DNA of 64,000 nt from Lunularia cruciata (GCA_948567375.1 OX419761.1:16902243-16966242), one strand, 5' to 3'. Counted from the first letter of the stretch, positions 1 through 10,335 are shown. The notes: generated by a model from the sequence alone, not told the origin. A program made the numbers and translations.

Positions 1-1
1 C

Positions 2-691
2 TTCGCTAACAAGGAGCATGACTCGGCGGATCGACTGAGAATTTTCCCAAGTTTGCTCCGCAAGAAAGCTTGGAGCTGGTACACCCATGTGACCCAAAAG
101 GGGTTTGTACCAGCAGACTGGGCAGACTTGAGAAACAACTTCTTGGAACAATTCCGGGAAGTTGACTACAATACGAGTGTCTTTGCGGCACTCAACGGTT
201 TGGACCGTGGCAAGAAGGAGAAGTTTAGAGACTACTCTGAGCGGTTCATGGCACTATTGAACCGAGTTCCCAAGCAATCGGGGGTGGTGGGTTACTCCGA
301 TGCCCAAGCCATTACCTGGTTCCTCGGGGGCCTTTCACCGGAGATATGAATCTTTGCCAGGGAGAGGAATGTGACTTCCCTGGACAAAGTACTCAAACAT
401 GTTGCTCGTTATGAAGCGGCCCACTCTCACTCTGCCAGTAACCGGAGAAATCAGGAGAAGAAAGGCAAGAAGCCCAGAAGAAGAGCTTCGTGCAGTACCT
501 TCCCTTCTTCGGATGAATCCTCCACGACTTCGAGCTCTTCTTCGGAATCCGAAGAAGAATCCAAGCCAAGACGAGTCAAAAGATGTGGAGGCAAGAAACC
601 AGTGACTCCTCCAGCCAAGAGTGTACATAAGGCAGATACGAAGCTGAATGCCCTCATCAAGGGCATACCACCAAGTGCCAACACCAACTAA
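2..691 (+). pseudogene. Ty3/gypsy gag fragment, truncated at window edge
   Basis: The reading frame is open from the window edge and encodes the Retrotrans_gag type core: an AW-SWY block near residues 22-27, then W-x-x-L-x-x-x-F-x-x-x-F and a D-Y-x-x-R-F segment typical of capsid-like gag. An in-frame TGA lies at 347-349. The same frame then continues without a shift through a Ser/Glu-rich and Arg/Lys-rich tail to a TAA at 689-691. No CCHC zinc knuckle is seen. The single TGA is probably a decayed CGA or GGA codon. The 5' end lies outside the window. The 3' side runs directly into a family C LTR. Gag would form the retrotransposon particle. Family placement is certain, lineage is not. Confidence 0.75.
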
Positions 692-705
692 GCACCACCC
701 ACTAA

Positions 706-2369
706 TGTAACTCTAACCAAGATAACTACACTAGGGGAAAATGCAACCTGTAACTTGCCATCATAACATGCACTCTCACGGTCTGCAGGTCATCACTTCT
801 TGCCTCACCGGAGAGAAACAAAAGTAGTCTGATTGGTCATCACTCTAGCCTCACTATTGAGAGCACACCAGAGCACCAATGCTCAAAAGTCAAGGCACCT
901 CACACAAACGTGGTGCACAAATAGGAAGTAAAGAATGGAGGGAGTCCAATCACAATAAATCTAAACAAAAACCCTCCATCTCATAACACAACACGGGACT
1001 GACTCTACCACCATTTGGCATTTAACATAAGAGAATTTTGTATCTAAGCCCTAAGCTACCAGGATCACCAAGAATGGGATCAAACTGCCTCTCCTAGCCA
1101 AAGCTACATGTGTATTGATAATTATGGCACAATCACTAGGACAACAAGTGAGGGTGGACCAGTTGGCTAGGGCACACAGTCTAGGAACAAGAGATCTAGG
1201 GGTCAAACCTTGTTGTGCACAATCTAGTAGGAAAGGCAAATTTTGCCAACCAATGACCAAGACTACTCTTAACTAGCTAGCCTCATGCCAAAGCTAGCTT
1301 GCTGGCCCTTCTAGGCCTTCGTAGCCTCTCATAGCCCACAGCTTTATGCCTTGAAGCCTCTAAATTCAGCCAAATGAGGCCTTTCTTCTTGCCACTTTGA
1401 ACCTCCTCCAAAATTGGTGAAACTTCTCCAAACTTGCAAAAGTCCTCCAAACTAGCAAAACTCCTCCAAATCTGGCCAAAATCTGACGTAAAATCCAAAC
1501 AAAATCTGACATAAAATCTGACCTAAACCCTAAAGTTGGCTGTCTGCCAAATCTCCCGCTAACTTTCCACTCGAGCCAAATTGACAACATGGGTTTCTCC
1601 AAATCACAAATTCATGAGAATAACTTCCCAACTCCACCTTCAATTTGACTTTCTAAGTCCAACGTGCAGCAAATTGGTCTTGCCTTCACCTCTTGAGCTA
1701 AAAATCATAACCATTGCTCAAAATTTTCTCTTTTTGTGCTCAAAAATTGCCCACCGCTTTTGCACACTATCTGCCTTACTGCCAAATCTGCATCAATTGA
1801 ATGAGCTTCTACACACTAGGGAAAAGTTGAACTTGAATTGAGCTACCAATGATCCACCAAGCTTGGAGATACCACCAACACTCAAAGTTCTTGCACCCGA
1901 TTTCCCCCTGACTTCACTTCTCTGATGTAATCAGATTGTTTACCACTCTCAACTCAACTCAACTCAACTCAGATCAGTACTTGATCTGTCACTCTATAAA
2001 CTGCCAACAACTAGGCACTGATTATAGTCAAGCCACACCCACTCAAGCATAGAGAATCTAGGTGATGCTTGCCGGCCTCTGTCCACCATAGCCAGGAACT
2101 CGAAGGCTCAACATCAAAGAAGTGAGCTCTCTGGAGCTGCATTTTGAAAGTGTACCCCCTGGACTTGAGCTAGGTCTGAACCCTAACGGTCCCACTGACG
2201 GCACACTCAACGGTGCAAACGGTGTAAAGTGACGGTGGGCCCCACTGCAAAGTCAATACCCCAAATACAAAATCTGACCGTCGGAAAGTAGTCTATGAGA
2301 AATTGCTAAATAACTCTAACTACTATCATTGCAACTCCAATGTCCGAGCAATCTAGATGCGACATTACA
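706..2369 (-). repeat. LTR of family C (copy C0, reverse orientation)
   Basis: Read on the minus strand, this block matches the 5' part of the family C element at 25729-27463 over most of its length, in the same order. Shared landmarks are the leader around 'gaggctagctag', the tRNA-like segment, the block ending GAGTTACA, and the opening block that runs into 'attgctc'. The minus-strand ends are TGTAATGTCGC (2369 downwards) and GAGTTACA (706), a normal TG...CA LTR format. No matching target duplication flanks it. About 50 bases past 706 still match C2 internal sequence (27464 onwards) before the homology stops, so it is more likely an element end than a solo LTR. The orientation assignment relies on C2, which carries gag in the matching direction. 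Confidence 0.6.
1151..1218 (+). repeat. tRNA-like (Pol III box A/B) segment inside LTR-C
   Basis: The stretch has an A-box-like TGGACCAGTTGG near its start and a B-box-like GGGTCAAACC about 40 bases later, with a D-arm-like GGCTAGGG between them. Its counterpart in C2 (26961-27026, minus strand) has a better B box, GGTTCAAATCT. In both copies the tRNA-like strand is antisense to the retrotransposon. It is not a functional tRNA: the acceptor stem does not pair cleanly. It may be a tRNA-derived SINE head captured by the LTR. Confidence 0.4.
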
Positions 2370-3422
2370 AATAGTGTGACAAAATATATTCCATAATTAT
2401 ATTGTATGCTTCATCATATAAGTTGTTCTCTCTGGCTTCAAGATTGCCATTAGAGCACTCACGATCTCTCTCTTGACAGGATCCTTGTAGCTCTCTACTT
2501 TGTTACCATTCTTTGTGCGCTTCGAAGAGAAGGCATCTCTCACTTCTTGGGTTTCTTTGGCTACTTCCCCCTTCCCCAAGAACGTGGCACCATGCTCCGT
2601 GCTTGCTTCTCTCCCGAGTACTAACCTCCAATCCAACTCAATCCATTGAGCCGGATTTCCTCTCTTCCCTTCTTCCTCAAGACCATCAAGACACTTACTC
2701 TTGATGATCTCAATCATGAACTCTAGAAAGCTAACATTCCAGTTCTATGTCAAGAATGTGATCTAAAGCTCAAGACCTCAATTCTTGTGATCACATCTAA
2801 CCTCCAAATTGCATGATTTCCCATTGCAAATTTGTAGTTCTTCTTCCCACCTCCCATCTTTCTCTCTTCCTCTTTGGGTTGGGAACTATTCTTCTTACTG
2901 TTTCTCGGATTAACTCTCTCGATTTCCTCTTGACACACCAATGCGTCCTTGATTCTACTTCCCTTCCCACGATCTCATGCAAGACAACTTCTTAACGGCG
3001 ATGGAAAATTGCTTGTCATCGCTTTGTCTTTAGCCCAATTTTTATAGAGTTGCGCCTTCTTTGTCTTTCTTCAATTTGAGTTTCTATCAAGAAATCACAC
3101 CTCCTGCATGCTCCTGTCACTGTCAAGTGTCCTTTGAGCATGACTGCCATTTTTGAATGGTCCCTTCTTGAATGTCTCACCCCAATGAAAAGTTGTTACA
3201 CTGTCCTCGCCTCTGGTTGAGCACTCCCGATATGAAGACTCCTTACTTGGGTTGCTAACAAGGCAATTCTGAGTACCTCGCCTTATGACCCAAAGTCACG
3301 TCACCTCAGGTTTCATCCCAAGCATACTTTTCTTTGCCTTCTTTGGCCATACATGCTCAATTTGACTTCTCTATACACTTCTTCTTCCAAATTGCAAAAA
3401 AAACAAAAAATGTGGGTACCAC
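2370..3422. other. Unassigned 1-kb stretch, no recognised gene
   Basis: The sequence between the family C LTR and the family B integrase fragment is CT-rich on the plus strand. The minus strand holds open stretches of about 100 and 60 codons (2397-2717, 2750-2982) rich in Lys, Glu and Arg. They could be decayed gag of another element, but no motif is recognisable. No promoter or RNA gene is seen. Confidence 0.4.
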
Positions 3423-4136
3423 AATGCTAGGGAAAGGAAGGCCCTTGCAGCAAGATCTAGACCTTATACAATGGCAGAGGATATCCTTTTTCACCAAGGA
3501 GTAGATGGTCTACTTCGAAGAGCAATGGGTAGGGAAGAGTCTATCTTACTCATAAAGGATTTCATGAAGGTTTAGTGTGTGGAAGACACTTTGTAGGAAA
3601 GGTGACTGCTTTCAAGATTCTAGATGCAGGTTACCATTGGAGGAGGATTTTCAAGGATTGTCTTGTTATTGCAAAACTTGTCATGTTTGTCAAGTTTTTG
3701 TTAGAAATTTTACTTCCACTCTACCACTTGGATCAATTCTATTGCTATGACCTTTTGAGAAGTGTAGAATTGATCTTGTAGGTCCTCTCAATAGGACCCC
3801 AAGGAACAATTGGTAAATTGTGGTAGTTATTGATAATCTTACCAAGTGGGTTGAAGCTAGATCATTGAGGGACAAGAATGAAGATGAAGTTGGGAGTTCT
3901 CTATCATACATAAAATAACTACATCCTATAAGCCAAATTCCAATGGCTTGGCAGAGAAAACCAATCAGACCGTGTGCATGATGTTGGACAAAGATGCAAA
4001 AATGGAAGGGGCTAAACATCATTGGGACAAGGTTCATGCAATTTTGTGGGAGTATAGGACAACCATGAAGACTTCCACCGGTTATTCTCTATTTCAATTG
4101 GTATATGGTATTGAGTCTACCTTACCTATTCACTTT
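3423..4136 (+). pseudogene. Family B integrase fragment (H2C2 and core), deleted
   Basis: This matches the minus-strand family B element at 20.7-21.7 kb. It starts in the linker before the integrase zinc finger, has the HEGL...H half of the H2C2 finger (FHEGLVCGRHF), then the C..C half in a shifted frame, and finally the core end with the Y-K-P-N-S-N-G-L-A-E block and the YGIES segment. Compared with 20674-21177, about 35 residues are missing at roughly 3898-3900, removing the second catalytic aspartate (FDRGGE). Several frameshifts and stops are present. The 3' end jumps directly into an LTR-B at 4137, omitting the integrase C-terminus and the polypurine tract. The copy is dead. Confidence 0.85.
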
Positions 4137-4237
4137 GGTATTATAAGTACTTGATAGATATTATCTATATAGACATAAAGGATGGTCCTATATTAGTCAA
4201 GATTAGCTAAAGTTAATCATAGCTAAGATAGAGAAGA
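4137..4237 (+). repeat. LTR-B, left part, split by element A1
   Basis: It matches positions about 45810-45910 of the solo LTR-B (GGTATTA-AGTACTTGA-AGATATTAT... to the AGCTAA block). The first roughly 50 bases of the LTR are missing at the fusion with integrase sequence. The right part resumes at 9746. The two halves are contiguous in the solo LTR-B, which proves that A1 inserted here. The last five bases (4233-4237, GAAGA) are the left target-site duplication. Confidence 0.85.
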
Positions 4238-4381
4238 TGTAACTATATAGAGTTTAGCGACGTAGCTAGTAAGGCTAATGAAGTAGAGAATAAGCCAAAT
4301 TAGCCTAGAATCTTCTAGAAGCATCTAGGAAGCATCTTGGGAAGCTTCCCAACTAGTTAACTTGTGCCCCAAGTAGGTAGC

Positions 4382-4394
4382 TTCTAGAAGCTTC
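4382..4394 (+). promoter_or_regulatory. Perfect heat-shock-element trimer in LTR-A
   Basis: The bases read TTC-ta-GAA-gc-TTC, three alternating units with 2-base spacing, the canonical binding format of heat-shock factors. Further dimers GAAGCTTC lie at 4437-4444, 4449-4456 and 4496-4503. All are upstream of the TATA box at 4537. The same trimer is at 42102-42114, and a four-unit version is at 27955-27972. Function is inferred from the pattern only. Confidence 0.6.
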
Positions 4395-4536
4395 TAACTA
4401 GCTTAGCTTGCACGCCAAGTAGACGATTTCTAGAAAGAAGCTTCTTGAGAAGCTTCCTAGTTAACTTGGCTCACACTCTAAGAAAGCGGCTCAAGGAAGC
4501 TTCTTGAGAAGCTTTTCAAGGGCTTCTTATGCTACC

Positions 4537-4544
4537 TATAAATA
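4537..4544 (+). promoter_or_regulatory. TATA box of LTR-A promoter
   Basis: TATAAATA sits about 110 bases before the LTR end and is conserved in context (CTACCTATAAATACC) in all four family A LTRs. It is the likely TATA element for genomic RNA synthesis. Confidence 0.7.
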
Positions 4545-4649
4545 CCCAAGCCAAAGCTCATGCTAGGTATTTGGAGTTTTCCCTCATTCCAATGTCCCAA
4601 TGTGAGTTTCTATTTTCCTATTTCTCTCCTTGGTCTTGGTCTTTTACAT

Positions 4650-4665
4650 TGGTATTAGAGTAGGA
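4650..4665 (+). other. Primer binding site (tRNA-Met type) of A1
   Basis: TGGTATTAGAGTAGGA begins one base after the 5' LTR. It matches the plant initiator-tRNA-Met primer site TGGTATCAGAGC with C-to-T changes. A2 has TGGTATCAAAGT and D has TGGTATTAGAGT at the same place. Confidence 0.85.
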
Positions 4666-4919
4666 ATGGGATGGATGGAGTTTATGGACCACCAAATCTA
4701 CTTTCTCCAAACCATTGGGATTTTCATGTCCAAATACTACCCAAGCATCATTTCACACAATTCATCACCTTGTGCTTTGGGCAAGATTTTCTACATATGA
4801 TCACTGTGTCTAAGGAACCCTTGATACTTCCGGTTGTAACTTATAGAGAACGGTGGATGTGCAACATCTATGTGATAATCAATTAGATAAAGTGGGATTA
4901 GTGGGATAGAGTAGTAGCT

Positions 4920-5575
4920 ATGGCGGCAATACCGGATGTTATCCTTGCAATGCAACAACAAATTGAGCACCTTACTCGATGTTGGATGAACAAGATTAGC
5001 AATGATAAGAATATATAGAGAGAGCGCCAATTCGAGATGGAGAAGATTGCATTCAATTTCCAAAACCCAAGGTGTTTGAAGGTAAGAATCTTCCGGGCAC
5101 AATGGAGAATTTTGTGTTTGATTGTGAACATTACTTTGAAGCCAACAATCTTCAAGATGAATGGAAATAGATTCCCTTGGCCTCTAGCCAATTAGATGGT
5201 GTGGCAAAACTTTGGTGGTGATTTTGAGTGGAGCGAGCTGAACAACAGATTGTTGCACCAATTTTGACATGGACAAAGTTCAAGGATGCAATATTGGGTC
5301 GGTTTCAAACTATAAATGCCACCCGAGCCGCACAAGAGAAATTTGCGGAGTTGAAGCAAGTTGGCTCAATAAGGAGCTACATCATACAATTTCAGAACAT
5401 CATCATACATATTTTAGATATACAAGAAGGTGAAGTTCTGGATCAATTTGTGTGGAGATTGAAATCACAAACCACATTGGAGGTGATCATGCAAGAACCA
5501 CAAAACGTAGAAGAAACCATGCAATTGGCTAAGCGCTTTGATTCCTTGGTTGCAACAACTTGGTCTGGACTTTGA
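4920..5575 (+). pseudogene. gag of A1
   Basis: An ATG at 4920 opens MAAIPDVILAMQQQIEHL, conserved in A2 at 28485 (with a CAA-to-TAA stop there). After a frame change comes the gag core: K-x-F-x-G-K, then NFVFDCEHYF, then a W-W segment, L-T-W-x-x-F-K-x-x-I-L-x-R-F, and the QYI-type assembly helices up to LAKRFDSLVATTW. Stops and at least two frameshifts (about 5010-5060 and 5160-5230) break it. The product would be the capsid/nucleocapsid precursor. The family assignment rests on the core and its position between primer site and protease. Confidence 0.8.
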
Positions 5576-5691
5576 CCTGCACAAGGCCTAGCAGTACATT
5601 ATGCATAGGTGGAAGAACCGGCACCAATGGAGATTGATGCTATCCAATGGAGACCACAGTAGATAGAGAAAGATTATGATAAAATAGAGAT

Positions 5692-5733
5692 TGTTTTTAT
5701 TGTTGCCAAGTTGGATATTGCATTATTGAATGC
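5692..5733 (+). pseudogene. Gag CCHC zinc knuckle of A1, histidine lost
   Basis: The codons read C-F-Y-C-C-Q-V-G-Y-C-I-I-E-C, the CX2CX4HX4C knuckle with the histidine replaced by tyrosine (CAT to TAT). The A2 copy at 29244-29285 keeps the histidine but has R in place of G. The knuckle would bind the genomic RNA for packaging. Confidence 0.8.
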
Positions 5734-5843
5734 CCTATTAGGAATGGGTGACCTCAACAAGTTGCCTAGATGGAGATTGTGGAACAAAATGATCAGGGAA
5801 ATGAGGAATCCCAATAGGAGATTTTGAGCCACATATTGGGAGC

Positions 5844-6401
5844 TTGACTAGTTCCAATGGGATTGAAGGCTCAACTTATGCAAGTTTGCTTCACTTGCAA
5901 GGTATGATACCTAATTGGGGTTGTGCAATTTTGGTTGATTCTAGAAGTTTAGAGAATTGCATGTCTATGCAAGTAGCAAAGGAATTGGGTATTCCTATCA
6001 AGCCATCGTTTGGAAGTAGTTTGATGATGGTGGATGGTAGAAAGGGTTTTTCATTTTGCACCTCGCATCCTATTACCTTTAAAATTAGGAAGGAATATTT
6101 GGAGTGTATGAGGTTTGTAGTGGCAACTCTACACTATGATATCATTATGGGTCTACCTTGGCTTGAACGTCATAAGGTTCAATTTGATTGGACCCGACAA
6201 CAAGTTCAAGTACAACACCAAGGTAGGAATTTCCAATTAGGTTGTCTGGCACTTTTGAGTAAGACACCTAAGAATAGTCAGTCCCAAGATGGGAATTTTT
6301 CCAAGAAGGCAACCATGGAGCAAGCTTGGAAGAGAGATGAGTCCTTGGAAGGGAAGTTTGTTAGTAAAGCATCCATAGAGCAAGCTTTGGAGCAACCATA
6401 G
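5844..6401 (+). pseudogene. Retropepsin-like aspartic protease region of A1
   Basis: The active-site block is ILVDSRSLENCMS, where the usual D-S/T-G has its glycine changed to arginine. It is followed by the Q-V-A-K-E-L-G-I helix and the terminal HYDIIMGLPWLERH block typical of gypsy proteases. The C-terminal tail holds degenerate repeats of about 20 residues (GKF-x-K-K-A-x-M-E-Q-A-x-K-R-D-E-S) that are more numerous in A2. The start is arbitrary because this would be part of a gag-pol polyprotein. The stretch is 186 codons and open. Confidence 0.85.
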
Positions 6402-6458
6402 AGCAAGCTTTAAATCGATTGCACAAGAACAATTTGAGGAAGGCCAAGAGCCTCATCA

Positions 6459-7322
6459 ATGGTTGATTGGATAGTTCAAGAGTTTGCGGATATGTTTCTG
6501 GATGATTTGCCAAAGGGATTACCCTCCGATTGAGGTATGCCCTTCAAGATCAAGTTATTGCCAAGGAGTACTCTAGAGAGTAGACTGATCTATCGGCTCT
6601 CACCAAAGGAGTTGGAGGAGTTGCAAACAACACTTACAGAGTTGTTGGAGAAGGATTTCATACGACATAGTACCTTTCCTTGGGGAGCACCGGTACTATT
6701 TGTTCCAAAGAAGGATGGAGGACTTTGTTTTTGTATTGATTACCGTGAGCTCAATAAGCAAACCGTGAAGAATGCATATCCCTTGCCTCGGATTGATGAC
6801 TTGCTTGATCAACTAAGTGGAGCATGCTACTTTTCCAAGCTGGATCTTTGTAGTGGCTATTGGCAAATTCCTATTGAAAGAGAGGATGTGCAAAAGATTG
6901 CCTTTTGCACAAGGTATGGGCATTTTGAGTGGAGAGTTCTACCTTTCAGACTCACTAATGCTCCAATGGTCTTCATGGATCAGATGCATTGGGTGTTGGA
7001 GGGACTATTGGATCGGTCCGTGGTGGTGTTCTTGGATGATATCTTAATCTATAGCAAGACAGAGGTAGAACACGTGAATCATGTGCGAGAAGTCCTAAGA
7101 CAACTACAACAATGGAAATTTTACTGCAAGAAGTTGAAGTGTGCCTTTTGGCAGAAGGAGGTTACCTTCTTGGGTCATAAGATCTCATCAGAGGGGATCA
7201 AGATGGAAGAAGAGAAGATCAAGGCCATTACTGATTGGCCTACCCCAAAGGATGCTACAAAATTATGGGCATTCAATGGATTGGCCAATTTTTACCAATG
7301 GTTTGGTTGCACCATTGACTAA
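6459..7322 (+). pseudogene. Reverse transcriptase of A1
   Basis: One in-frame TGA (6531-6533) precedes a long open frame. Motifs in order: the YRLSP entry block, [48 protein letters not shown]-type TRYGHFEW, LTNAP, and the catalytic VVFLDDILIYS with both aspartates present. Then KCAFWQKEVTFLGH and the connection FNGLANFYQWF. About 24 bases present in A2 (FIYYYAHVV) are deleted at 7301-7303. This is the best-preserved polymerase in the window. Confidence 0.93.
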
Positions 7323-7799
7323 CCTCTTGGGAAAGAACTCAAGCTTCTAATGGACCACCAAGCATGAAGAAGCATTCCAAAAGTTAAAGCATATGGTGTC
7401 TTCAAGACCCATTCTTCAACCATATGATCCTCAACTACCTTGTGTGGTTGATTTTGATGCTTCTAACTTTGCAATTGAAGCTGTGTTGCAACAAGAATTC
7501 CCAAATGGACTACATCCCATTGCCTTTGTGTCTTGCCGACTAAATACAACTGAAAGAAATTACTCTGCTTGAGATCAGGAACAACTTGCAATGGTATATG
7601 CCACCAAGGTATGGACGCACTACCTCTTGGGAAACAAGGGGTCATGCAAACTGATCACAAGCCATTGTTGCAGACCTTACACTTGGAATACATGAAGAGT
7701 CAACATCATCGATGGGAAGAGCAACTCCAATTGTTTGACATCAAACTTGAGCACAAACCAAGTTGGTTCTATGTCATCCTTGATGCTCTATCACAATGA
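7323..7799 (+). pseudogene. RNase H domain of A1
   Basis: Three frames together give the gypsy RNase H: a VDFDASNFAI block (D of the active site), the LHPIAFVS-type strand, ERNYSA, an E-Q-L-A-M-V-Y-A-x-K-x-W helix, a TDHKPL-type block and DALSQ at the end. Frameshifts lie near 7570 and 7640. It would remove RNA from the hybrid during reverse transcription. Confidence 0.8.
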
Positions 7800-7805
7800 C
7801 CTGAT

Positions 7806-9050
7806 TTGAAGTCTCTTCTTCTCATCACGACGGCAATTACAACAATGTCAATTGACCCCAAGGTCCATAACAAGTTTTGGTTAGCTCTACAACAAGATCC
7901 TTTCTTCCAAATGGTACATGGTCGTCTAACAACAAGCGACAAGGAGTACAACACCTTCTCCTTCAAGGAAGGCCTTCTATTCCATGCGGACTGGATCTAT
8001 GTTCCAGTCAAAGGTGATCTCCAACTTATGCGCCTTCAGGAAGCCCATGATTTACCAATAGCTGGTCACATGGGGGTGGACAAGATGTTGGGTACCCTCC
8101 AACGCCAATGGTGGTGGCCCAACATGATACGAGATGTTTGGGAGTTTGTTCAATCGTGTGAGAGTTGGCAATGCAACAAGGCCAATAACCAGAAGCCGAG
8201 TGGACTCCTTTAGCCACTTCCCATTCCAACTACTCATTGGGAACATGTGAGCTTAGATCTCATCACCTCCTTGCCCAAGACACAACAAGATCACACAACA
8301 ATTGTAGTGTTTGTGGATAAGCTTAGTAAGCAAATCCATTTGGCACCAACGGTTGATACTATAGATACTCCAACCTTGGCACAACGTATAACTTTGATAA
8401 CACGTATTCAAACATCATGGGATGCCATGTGTACTCATTTCCAACCATGATCCTTGCTTCACTAAAAAGTTTTGGCAAGCCCTCTTCCAGATACTTGGCA
8501 CCAAGCTTGCTTTGTCCATAGCCTATCATCCTCAAACTGATGGCCAAACTGAATGTGAAAATTGCACCTTGGGAGATATGCTTCATGCCTTTGTCAACAT
8601 TCACCATACCAATTGGGATGAATGTCTTACAGCTACGGAGTTTGCATACAATAACTCTAAACAGGCAAGCACCGGATTCTCTCCTTTCTTTCTCAATTTT
8701 GGCCAAGATTTGCTTGTCCCAAATTTTCTTCTTGCTCTTCCTCTGTCTCAGGTCCCTCATACTTCAACCTTCTTGACCACCATATCCAAATCTCTCCAAC
8801 ATGTTGCTCAGAATCATCAAAAACAATATGTGGATCACCATCGTCGTGATCTCACCTTTGAAGTTGGTGATAAAGTTATGCTATCCTCTAATAATCTACC
8901 TCTCCCACTTGATACCCAAGTTTGTAAACTTGGCCTAATTGGATCAGACCTTTTGATGTCACCCAAATTATCTCTCTTGTTGCTTATTGACTTGCCTTGC
9001 CTTGTCATCTGCGCATCCATCCTATCTTTCATGTTTCCAAGTTGAAACCC
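7806..9050 (+). pseudogene. Integrase (H2C2 finger, core, C-terminal) of A1
   Basis: The zinc finger has H..H in EAHDLPIAGHMGVDK and C-E-S-W-Q-C where A2 has CESCQR, so one cysteine is a tryptophan. The core holds the first aspartate in VSLDLITSLPKT, a frameshift around 8390-8420, the second aspartate in SNHDPCF, and the glutamate in YHPQTDGQTE. The GPY/F-type C-terminal region follows (RRDLTFEVGDKVMLSS, then shifted to the next frame). It would insert the cDNA. It is non-functional as it stands because of the shifts and TAG at 8211. Confidence 0.88.
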
Positions 9051-9109
9051 TTTGTTCCTAATCCCTCTTCTTTTTCCTCTCAAGTCCAACCTCCTCCTCT
9101 CCTATCCCT

Positions 9110-9297
9110 ATCAATGATCATAAGGAGTATGAAGTTGATCGTATCATTGCACATTGCCACATCCAACAAGGATGTTGACAACATACGGAGTACAAGGTCC
9201 TTTGGAAAGGGTACCCTTCATGATGCCACATGGGAACCTCTTTCTCACCTCCAGAATGCACAGACAGCCATCCAGGAGTTTGAAGCTTCAATGACGA
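9110..9297 (+). pseudogene. Chromodomain at the C-terminus of A1 integrase
   Basis: EYEVDRIIAHC, then EYKVLWKGYP, a one-base deletion, and HDATWEPLSHLQNA. This is the chromodomain fold signature (aromatic cage residues, WKGY, TWEP). An in-frame TGA breaks the linker. In A2 (41735-41930) the same domain has TGA in place of the TWEP tryptophan. Chromodomains steer integration to marked chromatin and place the element among chromoviruses. Confidence 0.88.
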
Positions 9298-9315
9298 TGA
9301 GGACGTCACCAACTA

Positions 9316-9329
9316 GCGGTGGGGGAATA
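9316..9329 (+). other. Polypurine tract of A1
   Basis: GCGGTGGGGGAATA lies directly before the 3' LTR TG. The identical tract is at 41943-41956 in A2. It would prime plus-strand synthesis. Confidence 0.88.
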
Positions 9330-9740
9330 TGTAACAATATGGAGTTTAGCAACATAGCTAGTAAGGCTAATGAAGTAGAGACTAAGCCAAATTAACCTAG
9401 AATATTCTAGAAGCATCTAGGAAGCTTCTTGTGAAGCTTCCCAACTAGTTAACTTGCACTCCAAGCAGGTAGCTTCTAGAAGCTTATAATTAGCTTAGCT
9501 TGCACGCCAAGTAGGCGACTTCTAGAAGGAAGCTTTTTGAGAAGCTTCTTGGTTAATTTGGCTTGCACTCTAAGAGAGTAGCTCAAGGAAGCTTCTTGAG
9601 AAGCTTCTCAAGGGCCTTGTATACTACCTATAAATACCAAAGCCAAAGCTCATGCTAGGCATTTAGAGTTTTCCCTCATTCTAGTGTCCCAATGTGAGTT
9701 TCCATTCTCCTATTTCTCTCCTCGGTCTTGGTCTTTTCTA
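9330..9740 (+). repeat. 3' LTR of A1
   Basis: It is full length against the 5' LTR, starting TGTAAC and ending TTTTCTA (mutated from TTTTACA). HSE dimers GAAGCTTC are at 9421-9428 and 9433-9440. The trimer corresponding to 4382 has decayed to TTC-ta-GAA-gc-TTA at 9474. It is followed by target duplication GAGGA (9741-9745). Confidence 0.9.
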
Positions 9741-10286
9741 GAGGACCTTACTTTAGAGAAAGTAGAAAAGATGAGCACCACTATTTTGGATTCTAGTGTG
9801 TTGACTTGGTATTATTCTTAGTTGTTTAGCTTTGAGGAAAGAGTTGAGAACTCTTGGAACCACAAGCCTTTTTGTTTTAGATTCTTCTATAGTCCAAGGA
9901 TAGCCCATGTGAAGGAACCCTTGACTTAGTGGTTGGATCAAGATAAGACCACATGCTTACAAGAATATTCCCATGAGTATGGATATTCCTTTAGCTTTTT
10001 GACTTTATTTGACTTTTAGATTGGTAACTTGAGTTACTCTAGTAATTAGTAAATTTGGTACATAATTATTTCACAAGTATATAAACTAGGGAGGAGGTAT
10101 TCATCATCCTTTCATTTGCAACTATCTCTCTCTCATTGAGTTCTCTAGTGAGCAATGTCTTGATTCTTGGAGTGTTAGCCTTGGAGGAGTATGATGGAAT
10201 TGGGATTCCTTGCCTTCTTAGTCCATGGTGTGCTACCATAATAGCCATTAGAGGTTCATCTTGAGTGAGAGGCATGTAGGCTCACA
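9741..10286 (+). repeat. LTR-B, right part
   Basis: This continues the LTR-B interrupted at 4237 and matches 45910-46450. It has a TATATAAA box at 10078-10085 and ends GGCTCACA at 10286, the shared LTR-B terminus. Confidence 0.85.
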
Positions 10287-10335
10287 AGGCAATAGACATG
10301 ATACCTTTGATGTATCATAGCCAATATAGAGGCAA

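Larger units (their letters stand above)
4238..4648 (+). repeat. 5' LTR of A1
   Basis: It starts TGTAAC and ends TTTTACA. It contains repeated GAAGCTTC and TTCTAGAA units, a TATAAATA box and, downstream of it, the conserved CATGCTAGG-ATTTGGAG leader. It aligns along its whole length with 9330-9740, 27801-28214 and 41957-42368. Confidence 0.92.
4238..9740 (+). mobile_element. Chromovirus A1 (Ty3/gypsy, 5.5 kb), complete but decayed
   Basis: The element has two 411-bp LTRs (4238-4648, 9330-9740), a tRNA-Met-type primer binding site, gag, a zinc knuckle, protease, reverse transcriptase, RNase H, integrase, a chromodomain and a polypurine tract, in the order of chromoviruses. Flanking target duplications are GAAGA (4233-4237) and GAGGA (9741-9745), one mismatch apart. 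The host site is an LTR-B, restored by joining the flanks. Every reading frame is interrupted. The sister copy A2 lies at 27801-42368. The LTR ends differ (TTTTACA against TTTTCTA), so the insertion is old. Confidence 0.9.

Noticed and set aside
335..687. Minus-strand open frames over the gag tail
   Set aside because: They are opposite-strand shadows of the Ser/Glu-rich gag tail.
4282..4520. GAAGCTTC and TTCTAGAA repeats as CRISPR-like or satellite array
   Set aside because: Spacing is irregular and units are short palindromes inside an LTR; heat-shock-element architecture explains them better. No CRISPR arrays are expected or seen.
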